7,402 bases of DNA. Source: Pseudomonadota bacterium. Lineage in GTDB: Bacteria > Pseudomonadota > Gammaproteobacteria > Steroidobacterales > Woeseiaceae. Positions 1 through 7,402 of this stretch are shown in pieces (positions within the stretch are counted from its first letter, which is position 1; each line of letters begins with the position of its first letter). Position numbers and translations under genes: made by a program. The notes beneath the pieces were generated by a model. That model was not told where the DNA came from. It ran no database searches and saw only the letters and a program-made list of their open reading frames with translations. Where the stretch lies: assembly GCA_022567775.1 (NCBI GenBank), contig JADFGH010000106.1, positions 1 through 7,402 of the forward strand. Reading direction: 5' to 3'.

Positions 1-1
1 C

Positions 2-82
2 GCCCAGGAGGGTCTCGTGAGGCTGCTCGACGAGGATTACCCGGCCAGAAGCAAATCGACCGGTTCGAAACGCCAAAGCTGA
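2..82 (+). CDS. Possible C-terminal tail of a convergent gene (partial, unidentified)
   Basis: A plus-strand frame is open from the window edge and ends in TGA at 80-82. It would encode 26 residues reading AQEGLVRLLDEDYPARSK followed by a short basic, serine-rich end. The first half looks like an amphipathic helix, and about three quarters of its codons end in G or C. The competing plus-strand frame (open to a TAA at 130-132) has far fewer G/C-ending codons in its first half and reads less like protein. If real, this gene runs towards the carbonic anhydrase gene, and the inverted repeat at 102-163 would sit between two convergent 3' ends. I do not recognise the family, and 26 residues are too few to assign one. 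Minus-strand frames are also partly open here, so the call is tentative. Confidence 0.3.
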   Translation, partial: AQEGLVRLLDEDYPARSKSTGSKRQS

Positions 83-101
83 ATCTTTGGATAGGCGCCG
101 A

Positions 102-163
102 TTCGCGGCTAAAGCCGCTCCCACCGTTCTAAAAAGAGTTGTGGGAGCGGCTTTAGCCGCGAA
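102..163. repeat. Perfect 23-bp inverted repeat, REP-like extragenic palindrome
   Basis: The left arm (102-124) and right arm (141-163) are exact reverse complements, separated by a 16-base spacer. Each arm contains its own 6-bp palindrome, GCGGCT-AA-AGCCGC on the left and the same with a TT centre on the right, so the unit can form one long stem or two small hairpins. Known background: palindromes with a GGGAGCGGCTTTAGCCGCG-like core recur many times in intergenic regions of Xanthomonadales and pseudomonads, usually as head-to-head pairs; assigning this copy to that class is from memory. It sits at the 3' end of the minus-strand gene cluster, where it could stabilise mRNA or help stop transcription. 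No strong T-run follows either arm, so a classical intrinsic terminator is not supported. The right arm includes the stop codon of the neighbouring gene. Confidence 0.9.
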
Positions 164-683
164 CAATTTCTTTCAGGTGCGCGAGGAAACGATGGCCGTT
201 CTCTACGTAATGCTTCGCTGCCCATGTGTTGTGTTGAATCTCGGCATCACTTAGCTCACGAATCACTTTTGCAGGGCTGCCCATAATCAGCACACCGTCC
301 GCAAACTCCTTGCCCTCGGTGATCAGCGAATTGGCGCCAACAATACTGTTGTTCCCCACTATCGCGTGATTGAGGATGATGCTGCCAATGCCGATCAGGG
401 AATTGTCGCCAATGGTGCAGCCATGCAGCATCACCTTGTGGCCTGCTGTTACAAAATCACCAATGTGAAGGGGAATGCCGGGATCTGCATGCAGCACGGC
501 GGCGTCCTGGATGTTGCTATTTGCGCCGACGACAATCCATTCGTTGTCACCGCGGAGTACGGCATTAAACCAGACGCTAGCATTGGCTTTGAGCCTGACA
601 GTGCCAACGATCGTTGCATTGTCGGCGATGAAATGACCATCACCTTGCAGCGCCGGAACACGGTCCTCCAGGCTGTAGATCAC
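153..683 (-). CDS. Gamma-class carbonic anhydrase-like protein (YrdA/PaaY family)
   Basis: This is a 176-residue left-handed beta-helix protein, a normal length for bacterial YrdA/PaaY relatives. Hexapeptide repeats fill about residues 20-130 (for example [27 protein letters not shown]), followed by a C-terminal helix (about 145-173). The zinc-binding triad of the gamma class is present as His65 (VLHAD), His82 and His87 (GHKVMLHG). Arg44, Asp46, Gln59 and Asp60, which in characterised gamma enzymes pack around the active site, are also present. The acidic loop carrying the proton-shuttle glutamate of the archaeal Cam enzyme is missing, as in YrdA. The family assignment is firm, but actual CO2 hydration is not, since many such proteins have little or no measured activity; it is probably a cytoplasmic trimer. 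The start is a GTG at 681-683 that overlaps the gpmA TGA (GTGA), so translation is probably coupled to gpmA. A weak AAGG lies just upstream. The last codons (Arg, Gly, TAA) come from the inverted repeat. Confidence 0.93.
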   Translation of the reverse strand: MIYSLEDRVPALQGDGHFIADNATIVGTVRLKANASVWFNAVLRGDNEWIVVGANSNIQDAAVLHADPGIPLHIGDFVTAGHKVMLHGCTIGDNSLIGIGSIILNHAIVGNNSIVGANSLITEGKEFADGVLIMGSPAKVIRELSDAEIQHNTWAAKHYVENGHRFLAHLKEIVRG

Positions 684-1423
684 CCTGCCTTCGCCTGATT
701 TGCGACCGCGGCGGTGGCGGCAGCAATCACCTCCGGGTCACCGAGGAATTCGCGTGACACTGGCGCCAGATCGTCATCCAGTTCATAAGCAAGCGGAATG
801 CCGGTCGGAATATTGAATTTCGTGATTTCGTCCTCGGATACATCGTCCAGCATTTTGACGAGTGCACGCAGGCTGTTGCCGTGTGCGGCGATTAGCACGT
901 TCTTGCCATCCTTGAGATCCGCGGCAATCAGTTCTTCCCAGCAGGGCAGCACGCGTTCCAGCGTCGTTGCCAGTGACTCCGTCGCGGGCAAGCCGGAAAT
1001 ACCGGCGTAGCGCTGGTCATGCGCCGGATGGCGTTCGTCGTCCGCGCTAACCTCGGGTGGCGCCGTCGCGTAGCTTCGCCGCCAGATGTGGACCTGCTCT
1101 TCACCGTATTTTGCGGAGGTTTCCGCCTTGTTGAGCCCCTGCAACGCGCCGTAATGGCGCTCGTTGAGCCGCCAGTCCCGTACGACCGGAATCCACATCC
1201 TGTCCATCTCATCCAGCATGATCCACAGCGTACGAATGGCGCGCTTCAGGACCGAGGTATAGGCGATGTCAAAATCGTAGTCGAGTCCGGCCAGCAGTTT
1301 GCCGGCATCCGAAGCCTCCTGAATGCCTTTTTCCGTCAGGTCGACATCGGTCCAGCCCGTGAACAGGTTCTTGAGATTCCAGTCGCTCTGCCCGTGACGG
1401 ACAAGCATTAATTTTCCTGCCAT
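680..1423 (-). CDS. gpmA: 2,3-bisphosphoglycerate-dependent phosphoglycerate mutase
   Basis: This enzyme interconverts 3-phosphoglycerate and 2-phosphoglycerate in glycolysis and gluconeogenesis through a phosphohistidine intermediate primed by 2,3-bisphosphoglycerate. It is a cytoplasmic protein. The 247 residues match the usual length of about 250. The histidine-phosphatase signature [10 protein letters not shown] lies at residues 7-16, with His10 as the phosphorylated residue. The family block [15 protein letters not shown] (85-99) contains the catalytic acid Glu88, and the second active-site histidine is His181 in [11 protein letters not shown]. The frame stays open upstream to 1495, but the ATG at 1421-1423 is the right start: it has a GGAG five bases upstream, and the protein then begins [11 protein letters not shown] as relatives do, whereas the extension looks like translated intergenic sequence. 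The 74-base gap from the GDH stop holds no convincing promoter or terminator, so gpmA is probably read through from upstream. Its TGA overlaps the next gene's GTG. Confidence 0.96.
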   Translation of the reverse strand: MAGKLMLVRHGQSDWNLKNLFTGWTDVDLTEKGIQEASDAGKLLAGLDYDFDIAYTSVLKRAIRTLWIMLDEMDRMWIPVVRDWRLNERHYGALQGLNKAETSAKYGEEQVHIWRRSYATAPPEVSADDERHPAHDQRYAGISGLPATESLATTLERVLPCWEELIAADLKDGKNVLIAAHGNSLRALVKMLDDVSEDEITKFNIPTGIPLAYELDDDLAPVSREFLGDPEVIAAATAAVANQAKAG

Positions 1424-1428
1424 GAATG

Positions 1429-1432
1429 CTCC
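1429..1432 (-). promoter_or_regulatory. Ribosome binding site of gpmA (GGAG)
   Basis: On the minus strand the sequence reads TTGGAGCATTCATG, a GGAG core five bases before the ATG at 1421-1423. This site decides the gpmA start against the longer frame that begins at 1495. Confidence 0.75.
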
Positions 1433-1497
1433 AATTTTACCGTAGGCGGCGTTTTGTACATGGATGTGCGAGCAGCGACCCCGCCGCGAATCCATAG

Positions 1498-4400
1498 CTA
1501 CTCGGCGTCAGAAAGTTTTCGCAGTTCCTGCGCCGCCACTGACAGCGTTGCAAAATCAATGTCGTTTCTCAGGCGCATTTCCGCCAGTATCGCGTCGAAT
1601 TTCCTGATTGCGACAAAATTCCGCTCCATCCAGCGTTCGAATCTTTCCTCCGGTGTGCCCCGGCAGCGCGCACTGAAGACATCGCCCACGATGTCCCGCC
1701 GTATGCGGTAGAACTCGTCGCGGAGGTTGCTGCGGGCGATCGCCTGCCAGCGGCCTTCGACCTCCAGGCTTTCGACGCCGCGGTTCATCCAGATTATTCC
1801 CAGCCGATCGCTGAGTTTTGCATACATTTTCGCGGTCTCGACATGATCTTTCTTGTGAAGATTCGCGAGATCCACAATATCGAGCCCGCCGCGCGTCAGC
1901 AGGAGCGCCGCCATTTTCTTTGCCAGTTTTTCAGGCACACCTTGGCGAACGTAATCCTCGGCCGCAGTCTTTTGCCGCTCTTTGCCGGCGCCGGAAGCGA
2001 TGCGAGCCGCACGCGAATAAATCGACGCCATGCCTTGCTTGAGATAATCGACCGCGTCGACTATATCAAGATCATCGCCATAGCGATCGATGAGCCAGTG
2101 GCTGGCATGCCGCAGAATGCGGCTGACATCGAACATCATATTCTGCTGGATGGTCGCCGGAATCTTATTGTCCAGCGCCTCGATCGAGTGCCAGATTTCG
2201 CGCGCCTGACAAACCTCACGGGCAACGACATAGGCCCGCGCAATGGTCACCGTGTTGGCGCCCGTGTCCACCTGAACACGCTTGAGGAACGCCGGCCCCA
2301 TTCGATTGACGATGTTATTGGCGATCAGCGTGGCCAGGATCTGCCGGCTGAGGCGATGACCGGGAATGAGATCCAGGAATCGGCGGCGCAGTACGGGCGG
2401 AAAATAGCGTCGCGGATCGGTCGTCAGAAAATCATCGAGGGCCTGGTCCGAGCGATTCAGCCCATTGTACAAGTCGATCTTGGCGTAACTCAGGATGACG
2501 GCCAGTTCCGGACGCGTCAGACCCTGTTTCCTTTGCCGACGCTCGTCGATTTCAACCTCGTCGGGCAGAAATTCCAGACCGCGATTCAGGAGCCCGGTTT
2601 TTTCCAGGTTGATGATCAGGCGTGCCGTCTCGTCAAGGCGCTCGCGCGCCCTTGCTTCCATCATGCTGATCGACTGTGTTTGCAGGTAATTGTTACGCAA
2701 CACGAACCTTGCGACATCGTCGGTCATTTCTGCAAGTAGTCTGTTGCGTTGGGCGCGGGTTAATCGGCCGGCTTGTTCCGCGGCACCGAGAAGAATCTTG
2801 ATGTTGACTTCACGGTCGGAGGTGTCGACGCCGGCCGAGTTATCGATGAAGTCCGTATTCACGCGCCCACCGTTAAGGCTGTACTCGACTCGTGCACGTT
2901 GCGTCAGGCCCAGGTTGCCTCCCTCGCCGATAACTTTACAACGCAACTGGTTTGCATTGACGCGGACGTTGTCATTGCCGCGGTCGCCGACATCCGTATG
3001 ATTTTCGGTACTCGCCTTGACGTAGGTTCCGATTCCGCCGTTCCACAGCAGATCCACATCCATCGTCAAAATCGATTGAATCAGTTGCAGCGGCTGCATC
3101 GACCTCTCAGCGGTGCCGAGCATTGCCCTTGCTTCCGGGCTCAGTTTGATCTGCTTTGCCTGGCGCGAGAATACACCGCCGCCCTTTGAAATGAGTTTCT
3201 CACTGTAGTCCATCCAGCTGGATCGCTCCATGCGGAACAAGCGCTGCCGCTCGCGGAAACTCGCAGCCATGTCCGGGTCAGGATCCAGGAATATATGCAG
3301 GTGATTGAATGCGGCGACCAACCTGATCTTGCGGGACAGCAACATGCCGTTGCCGAAAACATCACCACTCATGTCGCCGATACCGGCGACCGTGAATGGA
3401 ACCGACTGGATATTCCGCCCGAAATGGCGAAAGTGACGCTTGACCGCTTCCCAGGCGCCCCTGGCAGTGATGCCCATTTTCTTGTGGTCGTATCCTGCAG
3501 ATCCGCCGGACGCGAATGCATCCCCCAGCCAGAAACCGTAGTCGGCCGACAAGCCATTCGCGATGTCTGAGAAGGTTGCCGTCCCTTTGTCTGCCGCAAC
3601 CACGAGATAGGGATCGTCGCCGTCGCGGCACACGACGTTTCGCGGCGATATCACCTTTTCGCCGTCAATATTGTCAGTCAGGTCGAGCAGGCCGCAGATA
3701 AAAATTTTGTAGCAGGCGATACCTTCGTTCATTATCGCTTCACGATCACCGTCCGGCAGACGCTTCGGTACGAATCCGCCTTTGGCGCCAGTTGGGACAA
3801 TGACCGTGTTCTTCACTACCTGCGCTTTCATCAAGCCAAGCACTTCGGTGCGGAAGTCTTCGCGCCGGTCCGACCAGCGAATTCCGCCGCGTGCAATATC
3901 GCCGCCGCGCAGGTGTACACCTTCAACGCGCGGCGAATAAACAAATATTTCAAATTTCGGCTTCGGCAGCGGTACCTCGGGTAGCTGGCGAGGATCGAGT
4001 TTTATCGAGATGTAGGACTTCGGCTTACCATCCTCATCCTCTTGAAAGTAATTACTGCGAAGGGTCGAGCTTATCGCGCCCGAAAATGCGGTGAGTATCC
4101 TGTCTTCGTCGAGGCTTTTGGCGCGTGCGATCGCGCGAGCGATTGACGCCTTACAGGAATCGAGTTCGCGGCTGCGAAATTGCTTCGTCAGTTTCGGGTC
4201 AAATTGCAATTCGAACTGCCTGACGAACTTACACGCCAGACTACTGTGTGCGACCAGCACTTCTTCCATCAACTTCTGGCTGAACGGGATACCGAGTTGA
4301 AGTATGTACTTTGCGTAGCAGCGGATCAGCGACGTCTGACGGGCATCCAGTCCCGCTTTCAGGATCAGTTCATTGAAATTGTCACTCTCCGACTCACCGC

Positions 4401-6324
4401 ACAGTGCCTGGCGGAAGCCTTCCTGAAAACGTTCGGCCGCCGGTTCGATGTCGAGGTCCCTGGCATTTTCGAACTGAAGCTGGAATTCCTGGATCCAGAA
4501 CAGGTCTCCATTTCGCAGTTGAACCTTGTAGGGGCGCTCGCTGTAAACGTCTGTGCCCAGATCTTCGAGAATCGGCAGCACCCCGGAAAGTGGCAGCGGC
4601 TCATCTTTGCGAAAAGTACGAAAGGACAGGCAGCCGTCCGGCGTACCCTCTGGCCGATGCAGCAACAGGAAGTTCTCATGTTCGCCCTTCCGTAACCCGT
4701 CGATACGTTTGACGTCGAGACAGGCAACTCTCGGTGGGGTATCGCCTTCGAAGGCCGGTGAAAAACTTTCGCGGTACTCGCGAAACAACGTAAAGCCCTC
4801 GTCCTGTCCGAATCTGTCGACGAGCTGATCGCGCAGCTTATCCTGCCAGGACACCACGGTCTCAGCGATCCGTTTTTCGATTTTGTTGACGCTGATTTTT
4901 GGTTGCTCGCCGCTGCTGATCCGCACGATCGTATGCATGCGTGCCAGCGGAGATTCCACGATCTGCACACTCGTATCCACCGATATGCCCTGGCATTCCT
5001 CCAACAGGATATCCTCGATCCGATGACGGACCACCGTCGTGTATTTTTCCCGGGGAACGTAGATGATGCAGGAGAAAAAACGTCGGAATGGATCGCGCCG
5101 CAGAAAAAACTTGACGCGACTTCGATCCTGCAGATTGAGAACGCCGCCGGTGGTGCGCACAAGGTCCTTTACCGATCCCTGGAATAACTCGTCGCGGGGA
5201 AAAGAATCCAGGATGTGGGTCAGCGCCTTGCCGCGATGCCCTGCCGGATCGAGCTCCATTTGTTCGAGAACGCGCTGCACCTTGAGCCGAAGCAGTGGGA
5301 TATTCCGCGGCCTTTCGCTGTAAGCGACAGAGGTGAATAATCCGATGAAGCGCTTTTCGCCAGCGGGATTGCCCTGGCTGTCATAAACTTTTACGCCGAT
5401 GTAATCGAGGTAGCTGTGACGATGAACGGTGGAGCGCGAATTCGCCTTGGTGATGATCAGCGGATCCTTGGAGCGTGTATGGCGCAGCATCGCGCTGGTG
5501 AGTTGCACCGCATGGCTGCCGCGCTCGTCGCTCGATAAAAGACCGAGGCCGCTGCCTTTCACAGCTATTAGGTACAGTTTCTCGCCACGCTTTTTGAGCT
5601 CGTATTCACGGTATCCGAGTAGCGTGAAATGATCGTCCGCGAGCCACTGCAACAAGGCGTCACTCTCCATGCGCAGCGCCGCGTCAGCCGGCCCCCGGTT
5701 CAGGCTCGACGCTGCCTCGAGAAGCTTGTCGCGCATCTTGCGCCAGTCTCGCACAGCCACGCGTACGTCGGCCAGGACTTTGCTGATTTCGTGCAGCAAC
5801 AAGTCGATGTCATGCTGGTCGGCTTCGCGGTCAACCACGAAACGAACAAATGACTCGTCGCGGCCACTCTCGCTGCCGGGTTTCTCGATGCTGATCAGGC
5901 GGCCACGTGCATCCCGCCGCACGCTGAAGATCGGATGCACCGTCATGTGGATGGCAAGGCCATGACGATTGATCGCCGCCGATACCGAGTCGACGAGAAA
6001 TGGCATGTTCTCATTGACCATTTCAATGATCGTGAACGCAGACCGGTATCCGTGCTGCTTTTCTGACGGATTGAATATCCGCAGCATCGGTTTTCCCGGT
6101 TTCCTGATCCTGGCGTATTCCAGGTGCGCCAGCGCTGCCTGCCCCATGGTCTTCGGCGAGCGGCCGGCCATGTCTTCGTAGGGTACGGCGCTGAAATACC
6201 TCCGCAGGAAGCTGTCGATATCCTTGCGGTTTTTCAGGGTTTTGGACGCAGGTCTGGCGGCAACGATTTCGCCGATCAGGCGATCCGTATTGTCGCTGGA
6301 GCGACGATGCTGCTGTCTGGACAC
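1498..6324 (-). CDS. gdhB: Large NAD-specific glutamate dehydrogenase (about 180 kDa class)
   Basis: It catalyses oxidative deamination of L-glutamate to 2-oxoglutarate and ammonium with NAD+, a catabolic cytoplasmic reaction. From the chosen GTG start (6322-6324) it has 1608 residues, the size of the L-GDH180 class found in Pseudomonas and Streptomyces. The N-terminal half holds the regulatory ACT-like region: a first domain around residues 80-150 ([16 protein letters not shown]) and further ones from about 400 to 650. The catalytic part starts near 780. [23 protein letters not shown] begins at 813, and Lys838 and Lys848 (PTGAKGGF) correspond by motif to the substrate and catalytic lysines of glutamate dehydrogenases. 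The dinucleotide-binding loop [13 protein letters not shown] covers 981-993, and conserved blocks [13 protein letters not shown] and [12 protein letters not shown] lie near 1130-1165. A helical C-terminal domain fills the rest. The frame is intact, without frameshift. It is open further, to an ATG at 6453, but that would overlap the E2 gene by 70 bases. The P. aeruginosa relative is allosterically controlled by arginine; whether that holds here cannot be seen. The symbol follows Pseudomonas usage. Confidence 0.95.
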   Translation of the reverse strand: MSRQQHRRSSDNTDRLIGEIVAARPASKTLKNRKDIDSFLRRYFSAVPYEDMAGRSPKTMGQAALAHLEYARIRKPGKPMLRIFNPSEKQHGYRSAFTIIEMVNENMPFLVDSVSAAINRHGLAIHMTVHPIFSVRRDARGRLISIEKPGSESGRDESFVRFVVDREADQHDIDLLLHEISKVLADVRVAVRDWRKMRDKLLEAASSLNRGPADAALRMESDALLQWLADDHFTLLGYREYELKKRGEKLYLIAVKGSGLGLLSSDERGSHAVQLTSAMLRHTRSKDPLIITKANSRSTVHRHSYLDYIGVKVYDSQGNPAGEKRFIGLFTSVAYSERPRNIPLLRLKVQRVLEQMELDPAGHRGKALTHILDSFPRDELFQGSVKDLVRTTGGVLNLQDRSRVKFFLRRDPFRRFFSCIIYVPREKYTTVVRHRIEDILLEECQGISVDTSVQIVESPLARMHTIVRISSGEQPKISVNKIEKRIAETVVSWQDKLRDQLVDRFGQDEGFTLFREYRESFSPAFEGDTPPRVACLDVKRIDGLRKGEHENFLLLHRPEGTPDGCLSFRTFRKDEPLPLSGVLPILEDLGTDVYSERPYKVQLRNGDLFWIQEFQLQFENARDLDIEPAAERFQEGFRQALCGESESDNFNELILKAGLDARQTSLIRCYAKYILQLGIPFSQKLMEEVLVAHSSLACKFVRQFELQFDPKLTKQFRSRELDSCKASIARAIARAKSLDEDRILTAFSGAISSTLRSNYFQEDEDGKPKSYISIKLDPRQLPEVPLPKPKFEIFVYSPRVEGVHLRGGDIARGGIRWSDRREDFRTEVLGLMKAQVVKNTVIVPTGAKGGFVPKRLPDGDREAIMNEGIACYKIFICGLLDLTDNIDGEKVISPRNVVCRDGDDPYLVVAADKGTATFSDIANGLSADYGFWLGDAFASGGSAGYDHKKMGITARGAWEAVKRHFRHFGRNIQSVPFTVAGIGDMSGDVFGNGMLLSRKIRLVAAFNHLHIFLDPDPDMAASFRERQRLFRMERSSWMDYSEKLISKGGGVFSRQAKQIKLSPEARAMLGTAERSMQPLQLIQSILTMDVDLLWNGGIGTYVKASTENHTDVGDRGNDNVRVNANQLRCKVIGEGGNLGLTQRARVEYSLNGGRVNTDFIDNSAGVDTSDREVNIKILLGAAEQAGRLTRAQRNRLLAEMTDDVARFVLRNNYLQTQSISMMEARARERLDETARLIINLEKTGLLNRGLEFLPDEVEIDERRQRKQGLTRPELAVILSYAKIDLYNGLNRSDQALDDFLTTDPRRYFPPVLRRRFLDLIPGHRLSRQILATLIANNIVNRMGPAFLKRVQVDTGANTVTIARAYVVAREVCQAREIWHSIEALDNKIPATIQQNMMFDVSRILRHASHWLIDRYGDDLDIVDAVDYLKQGMASIYSRAARIASGAGKERQKTAAEDYVRQGVPEKLAKKMAALLLTRGGLDIVDLANLHKKDHVETAKMYAKLSDRLGIIWMNRGVESLEVEGRWQAIARSNLRDEFYRIRRDIVGDVFSARCRGTPEERFERWMERNFVAIRKFDAILAEMRLRNDIDFATLSVAAQELRKLSDAE

Positions 6325-6330
6325 TGCAAG

Positions 6331-6335
6331 CCCTG
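6331..6335 (-). promoter_or_regulatory. Probable ribosome binding site for the GDH GTG start
   Basis: The minus strand reads CAGGG, then six bases, then GTG (6322-6324). The match to the anti-Shine-Dalgarno is partial but well spaced. It supports the GTG over the TTG at 6340-6342 and over the ATG at 6451-6453, which lies inside the E2 coding sequence. Confidence 0.45.
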
Positions 6336-6372
6336 CGGTCAAATTGTCTGAATGGAGCGAGTTGGGTGAGAC

Positions 6373-6401
6373 TCTATACCCGTTTAGTCCGGCATTTCCA
6401 A
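6373..6401 (-). promoter_or_regulatory. Weak candidate sigma70 promoter upstream of GDH
   Basis: On the minus strand TTGGAA (6396-6401) and TATAGA (6373-6378) are separated by exactly 17 bases. Each hexamer matches the consensus at four of six positions. Transcription would start near 6366 and give a leader of about 40 bases before the GTG. The -35 element lies in the last codons of the E2 gene. A match of this quality can arise by chance, so this is a suggestion only. Confidence 0.28.
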
Positions 6402-7402
6402 GTCCTGTATCACAGCTGCCAAAAAGCGGGCTGCTTCGCCGCCGGTTACGCATCGATGATCGAAACTCAGCGACAGCGGGATTCTCCTGTGCACCTCGAT
6501 TCCGCCCATCACGGCGACGACGTCATGTTGCAGCTTTCCGGTGCCGAGAATCCCCACGGTCGGCGGCACCATCAGCGGCGTTGCGTAGCGTCCCGCCATC
6601 ATCCCAAAGTTGGACAGGGTAAACGTGTAATTGACCATATCTTGCGGCGCAATGGTCCGGTTTCGCGTGGCTTGTTTCAGGTGTTTGACTGCCGCGCGTA
6701 TGTCGTCAATGCTCATTGCTTCAACATTGCGGATGACCGGTACGATCAATCCCTCCTCGGTGTCGACTGCCATCGCGATATCCACCCGCGACTCGGTCTG
6801 GCGGGTCATGGCGTCTGAGTGATAGAAGCCGTTCAGTCCGGGTTCCGCGACGCAGCCCGCGACGATCGCGCGCAGGATCCTGGCGGTGATGTTGCGTTTT
6901 ACGATCCATTCATGAATATCCGCATCGTCGAACAGCGTGCACAGCGCCACTTCATCCCGGAATTTACTCATGCTCTGCGCCATTGCACGACGCGGTCCGC
7001 GCAATTGATCAGAGCGGCCCGCTATTGTCTTCGGCCGCGCGGAACGCGCCAATACTTTTCCCTTGGCTGCGTGGCTATCCAGGTCCGCGATAGTGATCTG
7101 CCCGTTTTTGCCGGTAGCGGTAATTTCGGCGAGATCCAGACCTAAGCGTTTCGCTTTCGTGCGGACAGACGGCGTCGCCTTTATTCTTCCTTTCTTATGC
7201 CGCCGACTACCCCCGGCGATGGCAGTTTCCTGAAGCAGCCCGCCACCCGTCGGTACATTGCCGACCACTGTCGCTGCATCTTCGCCGGAATCTGCCGCAG
7301 GCGGTTCCGGCACTGCATCACTGGCTGCTACGTCTGAAAAATCCACCAGGGGTGCGCCGGTCGCCACAATGTCGCCGGCGCTCGCATACAATTTTTCAAC
7401 GA
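6384..7402 (-). CDS. 2-oxo acid dehydrogenase E2, dihydrolipoyl acyltransferase (5' partial)
   Basis: This is the core subunit of a pyruvate or branched-chain 2-oxo acid dehydrogenase complex, moving the acyl group from lipoamide to CoA. The window holds 338 C-terminal residues; the frame runs off the edge, so the start and the lipoyl-lysine are not seen. Counting from the edge, residues 1-21 (VEKLYASAGDIVATGAPLVDF) finish the lipoyl domain. A Pro/Ala/Gly-rich linker follows to about 70. The peripheral subunit (E3)-binding domain lies at 74-107 (ATPSVRTKAKRLGLDL, TGKNGQITIADL), and the trimer-forming catalytic domain covers about 130-338, with TFTLSNFGMMAGRYATP and the histidine motif near the C-terminus. 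That motif reads DHRCVTGG: the catalytic His is present (codon 6456-6458), but the usual Asp of HxxxDG is Thr (codon 6444-6446). I believe a subgroup of E2 proteins shares the Thr. The E1 genes are probably upstream, outside the window, and substrate choice cannot be decided here. Confidence 0.93.
   Translation of the reverse strand, partial: VEKLYASAGDIVATGAPLVDFSDVAASDAVPEPPAADSGEDAATVVGNVPTGGGLLQETAIAGGSRRHKKGRIKATPSVRTKAKRLGLDLAEITATGKNGQITIADLDSHAAKGKVLARSARPKTIAGRSDQLRGPRRAMAQSMSKFRDEVALCTLFDDADIHEWIVKRNITARILRAIVAGCVAEPGLNGFYHSDAMTRQTESRVDIAMAVDTEEGLIVPVIRNVEAMSIDDIRAAVKHLKQATRNRTIAPQDMVNYTFTLSNFGMMAGRYATPLMVPPTVGILGTGKLQHDVVAVMGGIEVHRRIPLSLSFDHRCVTGGEAARFLAAVIQDLEMPD

Noticed and set aside
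102..163. Classical rho-independent terminator
   Set aside because: The stem is strong, but no clear T-run follows in either direction and the loop is long; it is better described as a REP-like palindrome.
366..698. Plus-strand open frame opposite the carbonic anhydrase-like gene
   Set aside because: It is antisense to a gene with all expected metal-binding residues and has no independent coding support.
1424..1495. A 24-residue N-terminal extension of gpmA
   Set aside because: The ATG at 1421-1423 has a good GGAG and gives the normal family N-terminus; the extension reads like translated spacer and abuts the GDH stop.
1424..1497. A promoter or terminator between GDH and gpmA
   Set aside because: A TAAAAT hexamer near the gpmA ribosome site has no credible -35 element at a suitable distance. 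The only inverted repeat seen (ATGGAT/ATCCAT) is 6 bp with a 24-base loop and no T-run.
1843..2739. A 298-codon open frame on the plus strand opposite the GDH gene
   Set aside because: It lies wholly antisense to the conserved C-terminal part of GDH, has no recognisable motifs, and long antisense frames are common opposite GC-rich genes.
4365..5162. A 265-codon minus-strand open frame inside the GDH gene in another frame
   Set aside because: It is an out-of-frame shadow, rich in Arg, Ser and Cys, of well-conserved GDH sequence that is intact in its own frame.

Overview
The window is a compact, minus-strand stretch of bacterial chromosome carrying four core-metabolism genes. I see no mobile element, CRISPR array, tRNA or rRNA gene, or toxin/defence system, and no evidence of an undescribed system. 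The 1608-residue single-chain NAD-glutamate dehydrogenase, the proteobacterial style of E2 dihydrolipoyl acyltransferase, the 2,3-BPG-dependent phosphoglycerate mutase and a palindromic extragenic repeat with a GGGAGCGGCTTTAGCCGCG core together suggest a gammaproteobacterium. It may be a free-living or uncultured lineage near the Xanthomonadales or related orders. That placement is inference from gene types and repeat style, not from a search.

Layout, read in the direction of transcription (right to left). From 7402 to 6384 lies the C-terminal part of a 2-oxo acid dehydrogenase E2 subunit, whose 5' end, including the lipoyl-lysine, lies beyond the window. After 59 bases comes a giant NAD-dependent glutamate dehydrogenase (6324 to 1498, GTG start chosen). 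A 74-base gap leads to phosphoglycerate mutase gpmA (1423 to 680). Its stop codon overlaps the GTG start of a gamma-class carbonic anhydrase-like protein (683 to 153) in a GTGA junction. The stop codon of that last gene lies inside a perfect 23-bp inverted repeat (102-163). Left of the repeat, a short plus-strand reading frame ending at 82 may be the tail of a convergent gene.

How the genes could work together. E2 feeds acyl-CoA units from 2-oxo acids into central metabolism. Glutamate dehydrogenase returns glutamate carbon to 2-oxoglutarate while making NADH. GpmA connects lower glycolysis and gluconeogenesis. The gamma-CA-like protein could handle CO2/bicarbonate, though many relatives have no proven activity. 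All genes point the same way with short gaps, so read-through from E2 to the carbonic anhydrase is plausible. A weak sigma70-like promoter at the E2/GDH junction could give GDH separate expression.

The points most worth a second look are the repeat that supplies a stop codon, a Thr in place of the usual Asp in the E2 active-site motif, and the uncertain GDH start.
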